Assembly (NCBI GenBank): GCA_010909165.1
Contig: VJWM01000108.1
Coordinates: 744,001 to 808,000 of the forward strand
DNA length: 64,000 nucleotides
Direction: 5' to 3'
From: Anthoceros angustus
Taxonomy: Eukaryota > Streptophyta > Anthocerotopsida > Anthocerotales > Anthocerotaceae
Below the pieces are notes generated by a model. That model was not told where the DNA came from, ran no database searches, and worked only from the letters and a program-made list of their open reading frames with translations. Position 1 is the first letter of the stretch; every line of letters starts with the position of its first letter. Positions 45,197 through 56,641 of the stretch are shown here, in pieces. Both the position numbers and the translations under genes were made by a program.

Positions 45197-48100
45197 CTAG
45201 GTTGCGATGGGCATAGAAAACACCTCATCCAAAGTGCAAGGTGCTTGTAGTGCTTTGGCTTACTTAAGCCTTTGTAAGAATGTCGGCAACATTATCTTGA
45301 TCTTCGACATACTCCACTTTGCCTATGCCTTTCACCACATCTCGAATGTAATGGTGGTACAACTCAATATGCTTGGTTCTTGCATGGGCGGGGTTAGACA
45401 CCAAGGCGAGATGAAGTTGGCTCATGGTAAGTGAGCATCAAGAAATTGCGTTCCCATTCTAACTCCTTACGCATCCGAGGCCTTTACTCGGCGTCGAGGG
45501 CAGTGCAAGAGAAGAGGCGCTTCTTACAAGACATTAATGGCACCTTGTGCCGGCAAGAAGAAACATGGTACGGACTTTTCCTAGTGTCCACATCGATGCC
45601 CAACTCGGCATCGCAAATGCATAAGTCAAACTCCCTCTTGCTAGTCACGGTGTGGTAGGGCATTGACCCTCAAGGTAGCGATATGCTCGTTTACTTGACG
45701 CAGTGTGCTTTGCCGGTGCCTTCAAGAATTGCGACACAACACTAACGAGTAGGCGATGTCGGGTGTCATTGGCAGAAAAATTAAACCACCTCAGACGGAA
45801 CTCCAGATCATCATAGCCTCATCAACATCCTGTGGTGGCTGGTCCGGTAAGCTTTTTCATGGGTGTTGAGGTCAAATTAAACCTCTTAAGGATTTCTTTT
45901 ATGTATTTGGTGCGATGTAGAATGATGGTGCCGTGTGGCATGGGATCTGTCATCGAAGAGGCAAGCGACCCATGGGACCTAAGAAGGCCTTTCACAAGTC
46001 GCTCGGGGTGATTGCTCAAGTGCATCATCTACATGAAGGCAAGGATGACAAGCATTCGAGGTAAAACATTAGAGTCTGGTGATTGAACAAAGCCATGCTT
46101 TTGAGGAACTTCATGATCCTCTTGTACCACGAGGGCTCTGCTTAAGCCCATATAAGGTTTTCAACGGCTTGTAGACTTTATTAGGAAATTGCTTATCAAC
46201 AAATCCTTAGTTGGTCCATATATAAGACCTCTCGAGTTCCCGTGAAGAAAGGCCGTGCAAACATCCATCCGTGGAGTTCGAGATCAAAGTGAGCAATAGC
46301 AAAATGAAGAGGAAGGCGGTTTGACAATGGCGAAAAAGTGTCTCCATAATCGATTCCGTGTGAGAAACCCCGCTACTAGTGATTTATACTGCAATTGCCT
46401 TTGATTTAGTTTTGAAAACCCACTTACATGTGATAGGTTTCGGCCGGGAGGCAAGTCTGCGAGTTCATGTTGTTCTTCACCAAGTTATACTCATCATCAA
46501 TCGAAATCCTCCAATGTTTACCATCAGCCCTTCAAGTGCCTTTGTAACTCGAGGATCGAGGCCTAACTTGCACATGTATATACATCACATGAGCTAATTA
46601 TGCTCGATGCACGGAGGTTCACTCTGCCCGTGGGCGGCGTTCACGGACAGATACCGGTAGTATCACGCAAGGTCGAGGTGCTCCTCTTCATCCGTATGAT
46701 CTAAATTTAGAGACTCTTCCAACCAAGAGAACACGTCACTATGACTTGCAACACTTGCGACATCGCATCCAGTCTGATTCGTAAGCGGCATCGCAAGATG
46801 TTCATCTTTATCCTCAAGTTCGAGTGATCTACATTGGAAGCTCATCATCTACAGATTAGGGTTCGAGGAAGAGGCATCTCTGTTGGCGGTGGGCGAGGAT
46901 TTATCAACTCATCCACACGGTGCTTGATCATCGATGTCGGTGACTCTCCATCGGTGAGGATAATGGATCGGGGTGGGTGCTCGCCACTAGTGAATTGGAG
47001 CGAGAAGAGCCGCCAGAGCCCCTCCCTGTCGATCACCGAAGACAAGCTCCTTGAAAGTTGCACTTCTAGGCAGTTATTTTGATGTTCTTTGGATCAAGCG
47101 GTTTGTAGGCCTTTGACTCCTCGGTATCCAACAAACACCAATTGTTTGCATCATCTAACTTCTTGCGCTTTGCTTGGTATGAATGCAAATTTGGTGATCA
47201 AAGACCTTGAGATGTGACAAGCTTGGCTTCCTTCCCCGAGCTTCATAAGGTGTCTTTCGAGGCGAGGCATGTGACTACCTGTTCAACAAGTAAGTTGTCT
47301 CACAACACATACGCAATAGCTTTTATGCAGCCCTATGTGATAACATGCATCTAGTCATTCCCATAAATTAATGGTTTTTCCTCTCGGAACCCGTTTCTTT
47401 GCTGTAGGAATGAGAGTTGGCGAATAATTAAGCTAGCTGGAAGAGATCATCAAACTTGGCTGTGAATTCTCCTCCGTTATCGATCTGAAACACTTCACCA
47501 AATGGCACATCTAGCGTTGCACCATAGGGATCCGATAAACAATCTAATCATACACATCACTCTTATGTTTGATGGGAAATGTCCATGTGTATCGTGAAAA
47601 ATCGATACATGTTAGATAGTATTCAGCACCTCCTAACGACTTGACCTGAATTTTTCCAATATCGGCATGTATGAGTTCAACAAGGCCTTTGGATTAGGTG
47701 TCTTGTTCTTAAATGGTAGCTCCTTGGGCGGTACATGAGTCGCAAGACTCTAAAAGCTTGAAGCAGAAGGTAACTTCCCTATACAACTGAATTGGCCATG
47801 ACGTTGGCTTGAACTTGTTGACATGACCCAACCTTGCATGCCAGATTAGCTTGATGCATGATCACGGCCACTAAAGCCCTAGCTCTAGACTTGGTAATCT
47901 GTGACTAAATGGTACGGATCATTGTGAGTATGGCCTTAGCTACATAGTCTTGTGGGTTACTAAGCTCATAAATGTAACATTTCCTATCCTCAAAGCGGAA
48001 GCCATACTGCGACTTTGTGCCACGCCCTAATGCTCAGCAGGTTTTGCTCATATCAGTCGTCTGGGGACATCTTCCAAGTACAAGCACCTCCTAGCAAAGG

Positions 48101-49100
48101 TATGACAACATCTCCACATTATAACTTCTACACCTCTAGAGTCCCCAACAAAACCGTGTGGTGACCTCTGTTGTGTAAGGTGGAGAAATGAGTTGTTACA
48201 TGTGCGTGAATCAACAAACCGGAGGATGAAGTTTCCACTGTGACGTCAAGCAAAGCTGCAAGTACAGGCTGCTCTTGGGTTTCGCTGATTTGAAGAATTG
48301 ATCTTCACATTGGATGTGACATGAGCCTCAGCTTGCTCTCCTTCTTGGCCTCGCCACACTTTCTTTTCGGCGATCCGTTCCCTGACACGCACTGGCACTT
48401 GCGATTACCAGTCTTTTCGGTGCGGGCATCGAGGAATGCTGGTTTTGAGGTGAGATATCCTTCTTTCCTTTCCCCTTCCAAGGTCCTTTGCCTTCGTTGC
48501 AAACAGACCTTCTCGCCTCGAGCGAGTGCCACTTGATTTATATGCTTTGCTCCTCTTGCGGGGCGCTCAATGACTTCATTCAAGTCCAAATGGGGCCAGC
48601 TGCTTGGTAGGCGCACATGAGGAAGCATTCATCGAGATAAAAGTCGATAGGATGGAGGCAAGCGGTCAGCAGTTGAGCAACCATCTCCACATTAGTCGTC
48701 TTGGCTCCCATCGCGGGCGTGCCGGAGGTACCTCAACTTTGTGACATAGGTTCCAAGATCCCTTCCTTCATCCTCGACTATGGAATTGTTCTCGAACATG
48801 AATCAAAGGTGCGAGACATTTTGACCGTAAGTGTCAACTAAGCGGTTCCAAAGCACTTCTCTCAAGGAACTCGACTTACATTTGTTGTCTCATCCACCAC
48901 TCAGTATGGCAAATGCCACTTTATTCCCTTTGTTCCACTTGGCTATCTCATCACCGTGGGTTCATCTTTGATTGGCCGGGACAAGGTTGGGATTTGGGAT
49001 CGAACCATCCACATACTCCCACACATCACGTGCGTTCGGATGAGCTTTCATCCTAGCTTTCCATTTCGAAGATGCGGGTTTCGTCAAACCGATCCTTTTC
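45197..49100 (-). pseudogene. A3 gag-pol polyprotein relic
   Basis: Same order as A1 and A2. Gag at about 49,100-48,640. Basic region at 48,628-48,305. Protease region at 48,230-48,050. Pre-integrase and integrase at 47,850-47,420 with NGGEF at 47,464-47,482. Reverse transcriptase at 46,460-45,850 with HVDD-type codons at 46,022-46,035. RNase H at 45,720-45,230. Stop at 45,197-45,199. Heavily frame-broken; a short internal loss near 45,410 removes part of RNase H. Confidence 0.82.
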
Positions 49101-50270
49101 TTTAAATTCTCCCGTGTAAGTAGAACCAAGCCCTTTCGTTAGTACCCATATTGTTAATGGGTTGTTGGTAGCAGGGTGGTTGATTCTAAAATGCCGAAGG
49201 CAGGGGAAGCTGCGATGCGGAATGTAGAAAGTCCTCCTCTACATCGGCGACTCATCTACCTCACTACTCGACTCGTCCCAAAAGAAGGCATGAAGCGGTA
49301 AGTAGCATGCCGATGGCGTTCGTTAAGGTTAGCGGTGGTTCAAAAACTTAACATGATTCAAAGCGTTATTTTTAGGGCAATATGCCTATTCAAATGTGGC
49401 TTTGGCGATGTCGACTGGACCAACCGTCATGTCGATGACCACGGCGGTTGAGATCAGCTGCAGACCCGTCGCCGGTGGGCGATGCCACTGCGATGGGCGC
49501 CCACCGGCATCGTGCAAACTAGGCGCCTCGGTTTGCCTCCCTTGGTGTAGCGGTGTAGCTGCATCCCTTCATCAAAGGCAAATCCAGCAGGCAGTCCAAT
49601 CCTCTAAAGGTAGCGGCGGTGTTGACGTCAACCCTTGATGAGCGTGAGGCGAATCAACGCCTTCCAACATCGATAGCGGTCATTTGCTCCAATGATGTGG
49701 TCATCGGCCTGTTGCGAATGCGAATTCTTTGAAGCCAATGCTCAATTGTTGTGATCTTGGATTGCATTAAAGTCGCTTCTTGGGGAAAACCTCGCTGCAA
49801 ATTTTGCACGTAGGCTGGAAATATATAGCCTTGTTTCACGATCGTCTTCTAACAGAATTTTCTCGATACGGCGTGCTCCTCCTATCCTCGACTCTCTTAC
49901 ATTAAGAGGAGAATTGTTGTGACTCAAAAACAACTTCGGCAAGCCTTTGTGGAGTAAAGGATGGGTAAGATTCCTCTTCCGATAGCTATCTCAATTTCTC
50001 TTGGGTGGTGATGCTAGCCACAGCGTTTGCGAGAAATTCTCAACACCGATGAGGACGATTGGAATTCCTACAGTCATATCGACAAGATTTTCTAGTGACT
50101 TCTAGTTGCATCATTTACTAGAAGTTTAGGCGTTTCGAATCAATTAACCTAGTGCTAAGCATGCGGGGCCTGATCCATTATGCACACAACCTAGCCTACT
50201 CACGAGATAGGCGCTATATTATATCTGCGATCTATAGACTTTGCACTAAATTGTATTATGCTCGATACTA
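49101..50270 (-). pseudogene. A3 leader frame upstream of gag
   Basis: Counterpart of the A2 leader frame in pieces (49,654-49,839, KQGYIFPAYVQNLQRGF; 49,742-49,942). Ends at a damaged PBS at about 50,258-50,270. Confidence 0.4.
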
Positions 50271-50437
50271 TGTAACAATAAATAGCAGCGGAAGCTCTCG
50301 TACACCAAACTCACATGTGCACAAGAGAATGAACAACAACTAAATTCAACGAACAAAATTGTGTCTTATATACTTCCATCAACGAAACCCTAATGTTAAC
50401 CATGCGAGGTTAACTAGACCTCAACAAATAACCTACA
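50271..50437 (-). repeat. A3 5' LTR
   Basis: 167-bp partner of the 44,159 LTR. Confidence 0.85.
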
Positions 50438-51766
50438 ATGGGAGTGGCAATGAGGCTTGGTGGAGCAAGGAAGAAAGCATCTCCTGCAGTGTTAAATTCA
50501 AGCACTTTCGGCTACACCATTTTGTTGTGGTGTGTATCTGTTGTAAGTTGTCGTCCTATCCTCATCTCACAATAGGCTTGAAATTCTTGATGTGAATTCA
50601 CTACCATTGTCGAGCGGAGGGTTTTTGTTTTCCACCCATCTCTCTGTATACTTCATGTAGTCTTTAAGCGGGAGAAGTATTCACTTTGGCTTTTAGAATA
50701 AGCCATGACAAATCTGGTCTTGTTCGAGATGTTAGAAATATACACCACCTGAGGGAGTGAAAGTGGCCCACATATGTCGATTTGGGAGCTCAAGAAGCGT
50801 ATGAAGCCACAGGAGCTTGGTTCTTGAAGGCGTGGCGTTTGGACGTGCTTCACAAAGTGGTAAGGGTGGCAAACCGCCAATTTTCCATCACCATACATGT
50901 CACTAGTCGCTAGTTTACGTAACCGGTGAGGGTGACCTAAACGTGCATGCCATAACCTAGCTTTTTCTATCGCTGCGGCTGCGATTGTCTCTTAAGACTT
51001 AGAAGCTAAGTGTGTTCGCATCACTGGTGTGTGTGCAAACGAAATAGTTCATGGTGCGGAACCATAAGCTATTACTTTTCGATGATCAAATGCATCGGCG
51101 ATCCTACATTCTGAGTGAGCAGGATATGATGTTGTTATCCATGTTGAGCTTCCTACGAGATGAGGTTCCTAGTCATTTCGGGGACATGATACACATCTAT
51201 GAGTAAGAGTGTGATCCAGGAACTGGAATTTTCACGTGCCTATTCCTAGAGACACAAGTGATCTATCGTCACCTGTAAACGCAGGATCTTTAGCGGTCTA
51301 TGTGAACGAATGTTTCCTCGAAACTAATGTCTTGTTGCATCATGTCAAACCACTCATGTCGGTCTCCCTTGTGTGTTTGTTGAGACATGTGGGGTTAGCA
51401 AGGATGAGCAAACTCCTAGTCCCTACCGTCGAGGATGAAGGAAGCTTGCTTTTTCACCATGGCGTGTGTCTCAAAAGTGGGGTTGCCCTCCTTGCGAGGT
51501 ACCCTTTGCTTCTTCGACACTTGCTTTCCCAATGACACGAATCGCACCGTGGCATTTTCCGTCTTCTTGGGTTTCTTCGTGAAGTAGCTCGTGACTGCTA
51601 GCACTTGAGGTATTCTGCACCTCGAAGTTAGGCTTCGCATTTGTTGTGGTGTAAAGAGCTGCTTGCCGGCATGCGTAGTTCCTCTTGTTGCTTCTTCCCG
51701 AGAAGAGCTCTCACTAACTTTCAGCGTTGTTTGGGGAAGGGTAAAGCCTGCACCTTAGCTAGTTTT
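50438..51766 (-). pseudogene. B-6 protease-integrase core, right of A3
   Basis: Integrase core (50,898-50,460; KTRFVMAY, NGGEF at 50,594-50,612), protease-side words near 51,150, Lys-rich segment 51,640-51,416. The gag-like region is missing because of the deletion ending at 51,766. Confidence 0.72.
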
Positions 51767-52323
51767 GCTATTCGTGGAAGAGAGTCTCAATCAATTTGTT
51801 GAATGTCCGCTTACTTCAAGAGCAAGTGCGATGATTTTCGTTGACTGCATTCCGCGTCATTGGTGGAGCGTTATGCAATCATTTGCACAGTGCTCCTTGC
51901 CCTCTGCGATTCTGCTGTGGAATGCGCTCGGTAGGCGTGGCTGCCATTGTTGCCGTCAATAGATTGGCCATTCATTTGGCTAGGATTTGTGTTTTAGAAT
52001 TTTTTAGAACCACTTTTGTAATTCTATATGATTTTATATAAAGATTTGTGCCAATTCTAGTTGTTCTAGTGTACCTAGTGTCAAATTGCTCTACAGCAAT
52101 CGACAGCAGTGCACTAGAGAACTCTAGAAATGCAAATTTTCTAAATAAAAATCAAGAAAAGAAACTACAAGTTGGTTTCTTGATCATTTTCTTGTTTTCT
52201 CATTAGAAAATTGTTTTCTAAACAAGAAACAAACACAAACACATATTTGTGCACATCCAAATGTGCCCAATTTAATGTGCATTCTCATGAATGCAATCTA
52301 TGCCCTGCATGGCTCTGATACCA
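51767..52323 (-). other. B-6 shortened leader with exact PBS
   Basis: Leader remnant after the ~1.17-kb deletion. Hairpin at 52,191-52,226. The PBS at 52,311-52,323 is exact here: minus strand TGGTATCAGAGCC, the best evidence that family B is primed by initiator-Met tRNA. Confidence 0.7.
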
Positions 52324-52550
52324 TAACAAAATATGTAATGGGTGCATCAATTAACATATTATTAATTACATTGTATATATGTGTATATAAGGAAAACAAG
52401 TGTATGAAAGCGAACTAGACTTAACTTAATAATGAAAAGGCATGACTCTTTGCTAAAGGACGTAACCCTAATGAAAGGGTAAGTAAGCTAAATTAAATCT
52501 AAGTGCACACTCTATATATGTAGATATAACTAAACCGAAATAACTCAACA
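52324..52550 (-). repeat. B LTR, copy 6
   Basis: 227-bp LTR joining B-6 and B-7, last LTR of the array in this window. Confidence 0.78.
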
Positions 52551-52561
52551 CTACTATCTCC

Positions 52562-53481
52562 ATTATGGCTGCCCGACAATGGCTAAAAATCCAAGAATGG
52601 CGTCCAACGCCCGATAATGGCTGGCCATACAATGGTTGGCCCCACAATGGCTGGCCATACAATTGGGCCCCACAATGCCCGCCCACAATGGTGGCCCACA
52701 ATGGCTGGCATACAATGGCGGCCCCACAATGGCCATGCTACAATGGTTGGCCCCACAATGGCTGGCCATACAATGGCTGCCCCACAATGGCTGGCTACAA
52801 TGGTCGGCCCCACAATGTTCTACAATAGGCCACAATGGCTGGCCATACAATGGCTGGCCCCACAATGGCTGGCCATACAATGGTCGCCATATAATGGCCG
52901 CCCCACAATGGCTGGCTATACAATGGTCGGCCGACAATGTTGGCTCGACGCCGCTACAATGGTCGCGATACGGCCGGCCCGACAATGGTCGAACAATGGC
53001 CGCCCTACAATGGTCGACATACAATGGTCGCCCGACAATGGTCGGCCTGACAATGGCTGGCCATACAATGGCTGGCCGACAATGGTCGACTACAATGGCT
53101 GGCCCTACAATGGTCACCATACAATGGTCGGCTACAATGGGCCTCACAATGGCGCCCGACAATGGCCGGGCCAATCGGGCCCGACAATGGCCTCACAATG
53201 GCTGGAATGGTCGGCTCGACAATGGCTGGCGACAATGGCTGGCTCGACAATGGCGGCCCGACAATGGCCGACAATGCAATGGCGCCCTACAATGGCTTGC
53301 AATGGTGGCGACAATGGTCCATACAATGGATGGCCAAAATCCAAGAATGGCGCCTAACGCCGCAATGGTGGCGATGGTTGGCCCGATGATGGTGACGATG
53401 GGCCCGACAATGGCTGGGCATAAAATGGTGGCCAAAATCCGTGAATGGCCAACGCGACAATGGCGAGCCATATAATGGCCC
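52562..53481. repeat. 15-bp minisatellite, B-7 (longest)
   Basis: About 920 bp, some 250 bp longer than in the other units. It shows that repeat number changes between units. CAAAATCC-type words near 52,587, 53,335 and 53,433. Confidence 0.9.
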
Positions 53482-53723
53482 GCAAAGGCGGCATGTACAA
53501 ACATGTGCCATCGGGAGTGCGACTTGAGTGTAGAGGTGGCACCTCATAATAAGAACACTTAAGAAAATGCCAAAGAGCGTACTAGTATTAGAGCGCCCGC
53601 TCGACTTTTTCCTTTCTATGCGGATGTGTAAGGGCTGGGATTAATGGAGTGCGTGTTGCCGAGTGGCACGCCTCCGCACATTTGAATGGACGTGTTCATC
53701 ATCCCCCCACCAAATTGAAAATA

Positions 53724-53747
53724 CCCTCCCCTTCCTCCCCGTCTCCC
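53724..53747 (-). other. C-rich block, possible G-quadruplex, B-7
   Basis: Four C runs (3, 4, 4 and 3 bases) on the plus strand, giving four G-runs on the sense strand. Confidence 0.45.
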
Positions 53748-53790
53748 ACCTAGCCCCTTGCTAGTCCACCAAATTTATAACTTTGCTTAC

Positions 53791-54354
53791 ATTTTACAAT
53801 GTTGCTTTTACTTCTACAATCTACAACATGGGAGCCACATCATCGATCCCGTTATAAATGAACTCTAATCATATTTTTGAAATCAATACCAATAATAAAG
53901 ACTTTTGAAGAAATAAAGATCAAATATCAAATTTGAGAAAGAGATTTTACAATGTAATCTACAACAAGGGAGGCACGTCATCAATCCACGCTGCAAATGG
54001 TCTTCAATAATATTTTTGTGATTAATAACAATAATAAAGATTTTAAAAAATGAAGAACACATTTCGAGAAAAATATTTTACAACGTAATCTACAACAAGG
54101 AGCCACATCATCAATCGCTGATATATATTACCTAAAATCATATTTTTGATTAATAATAAAAAGAGTTTTAACAGGAATAAAGAATACATTTTGAGAAAAA
54201 TATTTTACAATGTAATCTATAACAAGGAAGCCACATCATCAATTGCTATTGTAAATGGCTTCCAATCATATTTTTGATTAATGATGATAAAATATTTTTG
54301 AAGAAATAAATATCAAAATTTGAGAAAAAGGCTTTTAACGTAATCTACAACAAG
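53791..54354. repeat. AT-rich tandem repeat, B-7
   Basis: Full-length array as in B-2 to B-4, without the B-5/B-6 deletion. Confidence 0.85.
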
Positions 54355-55923
54355 GCGCCTAACGCCCGACAATGGACCCGACGATGGCTGGCCCGACAGA
54401 GGAGGTTGTCGCTAGCGTAAGTCATTAGCAAAATTGCTTCATCACCTCCTCATCATTTTTTTGTTCTTCTTCGCAGAGCAATCTCCTCAAGTCAAGTCGT
54501 GAAAACAGTGGCGTCGGGAAGGAGAGGTCAAAATCCTCCTGTGGGGAGCACTCCCACCGGCTTCATCAAGCGTGCTTGTCGAGACCACCTTGTTCGAGTG
54601 CGTCATAAAGCTTGTAAGCTTTTATACCTTCATTGTATCCTATCATAAGGAATTTCTTGGTAACTTGGTTCTCTTGGCCTTAGGAATGAAAGCGTAAGCT
54701 AACCAAGGTTCAAGATGAAGGATATGGTTTTCTAACCAAAGAAAGTCCATCCTGGTAGTGGTGGGCAATCTGTTGCATAAATAACAATGAGGGCCTCGCC
54801 ACAAATGTGAGGTGAGGGTGGAACAAGGAAGAAACCATCTCCGCAGTGTTAAAGCGCCGCTACACCATTTTGTTGTGGTGTATACGTATAAGTTGTATCA
54901 TCCTCATAATAGGCTTGAAATTGCTTGATGTGAATTCACCACCATTGTCGAACGGAGGGTTTTCAGTCCATCTCTCTTATGCATACAGTAGAAGTATTCA
55001 CTTTGGCTTTGAATATAAGCCATGAAATCCGGTCTTGTCGTGAATGTTAGAAATATCGCCACCAATTGAGGGTTTGTGAAAGTGGCCCACATATGTCGAT
55101 GTGGACGAGCTCAAGAACGTGTGAAGCCACAGCAGGAGACGCTTGGAGACAGCTTCACAAAGTGGTAAGGGTGGCAAACCGCCAATTTTTCCATCACCAT
55201 ACATGTCACTAGGCACTGGTTTACAGCAGCAGGGGTGACCTAACGCATGCCATAACCTAGCTTTTTCTATACGCTTTGCGCTTTGCGATTGTCTCTTAAG
55301 ACTTAGAAGCTAAGTGTGTTCACATCGCTGTGTGTGTGCAAACGGAATAGATCACCGGAACCATAAGCTATTACTTCGATGATCAAATGCATCGATGATC
55401 CCCTACAGGAGTGAGCAGGATACCGTTGTTATCCATGTTGAGCTTCCTAACGAGATGAGGTTCCTGTCATTTCGTGGACATGATACACATCCGTGAGTAA
55501 GAGTGTGATCCTGAAGGAACTGGAATTTTCACGTGCCTATTCACGGAACACAAGTGATCTATCACCAGACAAAAATGATCTTTTTGGTCTATATATGAAT
55601 GCGTTTCTATCGAAACTAATAATGTCACTGCTGTATCAAGGTACCACTCATGTATTGGTCTCCCTTGTGTTTGTTGTATGACATATGGGGTTATAGCAGG
55701 ATGAGCAAACTCCTAGTCCCTAAAAGGGGGGAAGCTTGCTTTTCACTATGGCGTGTGTCTCAAAAGTGGAGTTGCCCTCCCTACCATTTCTTTGACACTT
55801 GCTTTCCCAATGAATCGCACCTGGCATTTTCCGCTTCTTGGGTTTCTTCTATGAAGTAGCTCATTGTGGCCGCTAGCTTGAGGTATTTTGTTTACCTCGA
55901 AGTTAGGCTTCGCCTTTGTTTCG
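54355..55923 (-). pseudogene. B-7 protease-integrase relic
   Basis: Linker (about 54,400-54,590), integrase C-terminus (54,600-54,740), integrase core (55,216-54,850; NGGEF at 54,932-54,950), protease-side region (55,400-55,600) and the start of the Lys-rich segment. Truncated at the array edge. Confidence 0.72.
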
Positions 55924-55927
55924 TGCT

Positions 55928-56062
55928 GCGCCCTTCCACTGGCACACCTTGCCCATGGGGGCCGGCGGTGAGGCGCCCTTCCCTAGCACACCGCCCATGG
56001 GCGTCGGCCGGCCGGGCCTCCCTAACAGGCAGGCGCCTCCTATGGGCTCCTCCATGGGTATC
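55928..56062. repeat. GC-rich ~44-bp tandem repeat at the array edge
   Basis: About two and a half units of a motif like gcgcccttccctagcacac..cccatggg. Lies directly beyond the point where B-7 homology ends. Confidence 0.6.
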
Positions 56063-56184
56063 TTTAAGAAAATGAATATTTAGCGGCTGAAGGGTCATGC
56101 AACTTAGGACCGTTGGTCAAGTGCTTGGGAAAAAGGTGTAGTAATGAGTAGGTTCTGTGTTTGTAACCTATATCTTATAAATAA

Positions 56185-56256
56185 CCCAACTTTGTTGATT
56201 TTAAGGACGCTTGCTTGGGCGCATGGGCAACCAACTTTGTTCATTTTAAGGACGCT
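56185..56256. repeat. 45-bp direct repeat
   Basis: Two near-identical words (ccaactttgttgattttaag and ccaactttgttcattttaag, each continuing gacgct) 45 bases apart, at 56,185-56,211 and 56,230-56,256. They sit just before the unassigned open frame. Confidence 0.7.
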
Positions 56257-56276
56257 GGCATTGCCTTAAAGCCCAA

Positions 56277-56537
56277 GTGGTTGCATTGAGTGCTAGAAGG
56301 TTGAAGACCACGATTGGCGAGCTTTTGGATGAGGGTCAGCAAACCCTAAATGTTGTGTGGCAGTCGACACCGTCCGGAGCTCAGCCCAAAAATTATACTA
56401 ATGAATACGAGCAAGCATTGGAGGAGAATGACAGCTTTGACGTGGAGGATATGGACCGCCTTCGGAATTTGGCGGTAGTCCTTGATTCAGTATTGGTGCA
56501 AGGCATAGACGAGTCGCTAGGCCGCACTCTTGAATGA
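56277..56537 (+). CDS. Unassigned open frame, possible exon fragment
   Basis: An 86-codon open frame preceded in frame by a stop and opening at GTG, so it is not a convincing complete gene. The product is acidic and helical (RRLKTTIGELLDEGQQTLNV, ENDSFDVEDMDRLRNLAVVL). Its balanced protein-like composition, unlike the nearby noise, suggests a former exon or gene fragment caught between the array and the PPR cluster. No family recognised. Confidence 0.3.
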   Translation: MVALSARRLKTTIGELLDEGQQTLNVVWQSTPSGAQPKNYTNEYEQALEENDSFDVEDMDRLRNLAVVLDSVLVQGIDESLGRTLE

Positions 56538-56641
56538 CTATTGTCGATGCTGATGACCACTTCCTCCTTTAGCCATTGTTTGTTGCAATGTTCTCACGAC
56601 CACTGAATTGAGACTCCCGCTAGTACAAGATTGTTTTCATT

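Larger units (their letters stand above)
44159..50437 (-). mobile_element. A3: Copia element A nested in B-6
   Basis: 6.3-kb full-length element, LTRs 44,159-44,314 and 50,271-50,437, at the same B site as A1 and A2. It lacks the 6-kb insertion. Confidence 0.88.
42344..52550 (-). mobile_element. B-6: Copia B unit interrupted by A3, with a gag deletion
   Basis: Carries nested A3 (44,159-50,437), the same AT-repeat deletion as B-5 (junction near 43,370), and a private ~1.17-kb deletion at about 51,766 that removes most of gag and part of the leader. Confidence 0.8.
52324..55923 (-). mobile_element. B-7: terminal Copia B unit, 5' truncated
   Basis: Last unit: 3' LTR, minisatellite, C-rich block, full AT-rich repeats, integrase and protease, then homology stops at about 55,923 in the Lys-rich segment. 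Gag, leader and 5' LTR are absent. There is no nested A, so it matches B-2 and B-3 rather than its neighbours B-4 to B-6. Confidence 0.8.
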
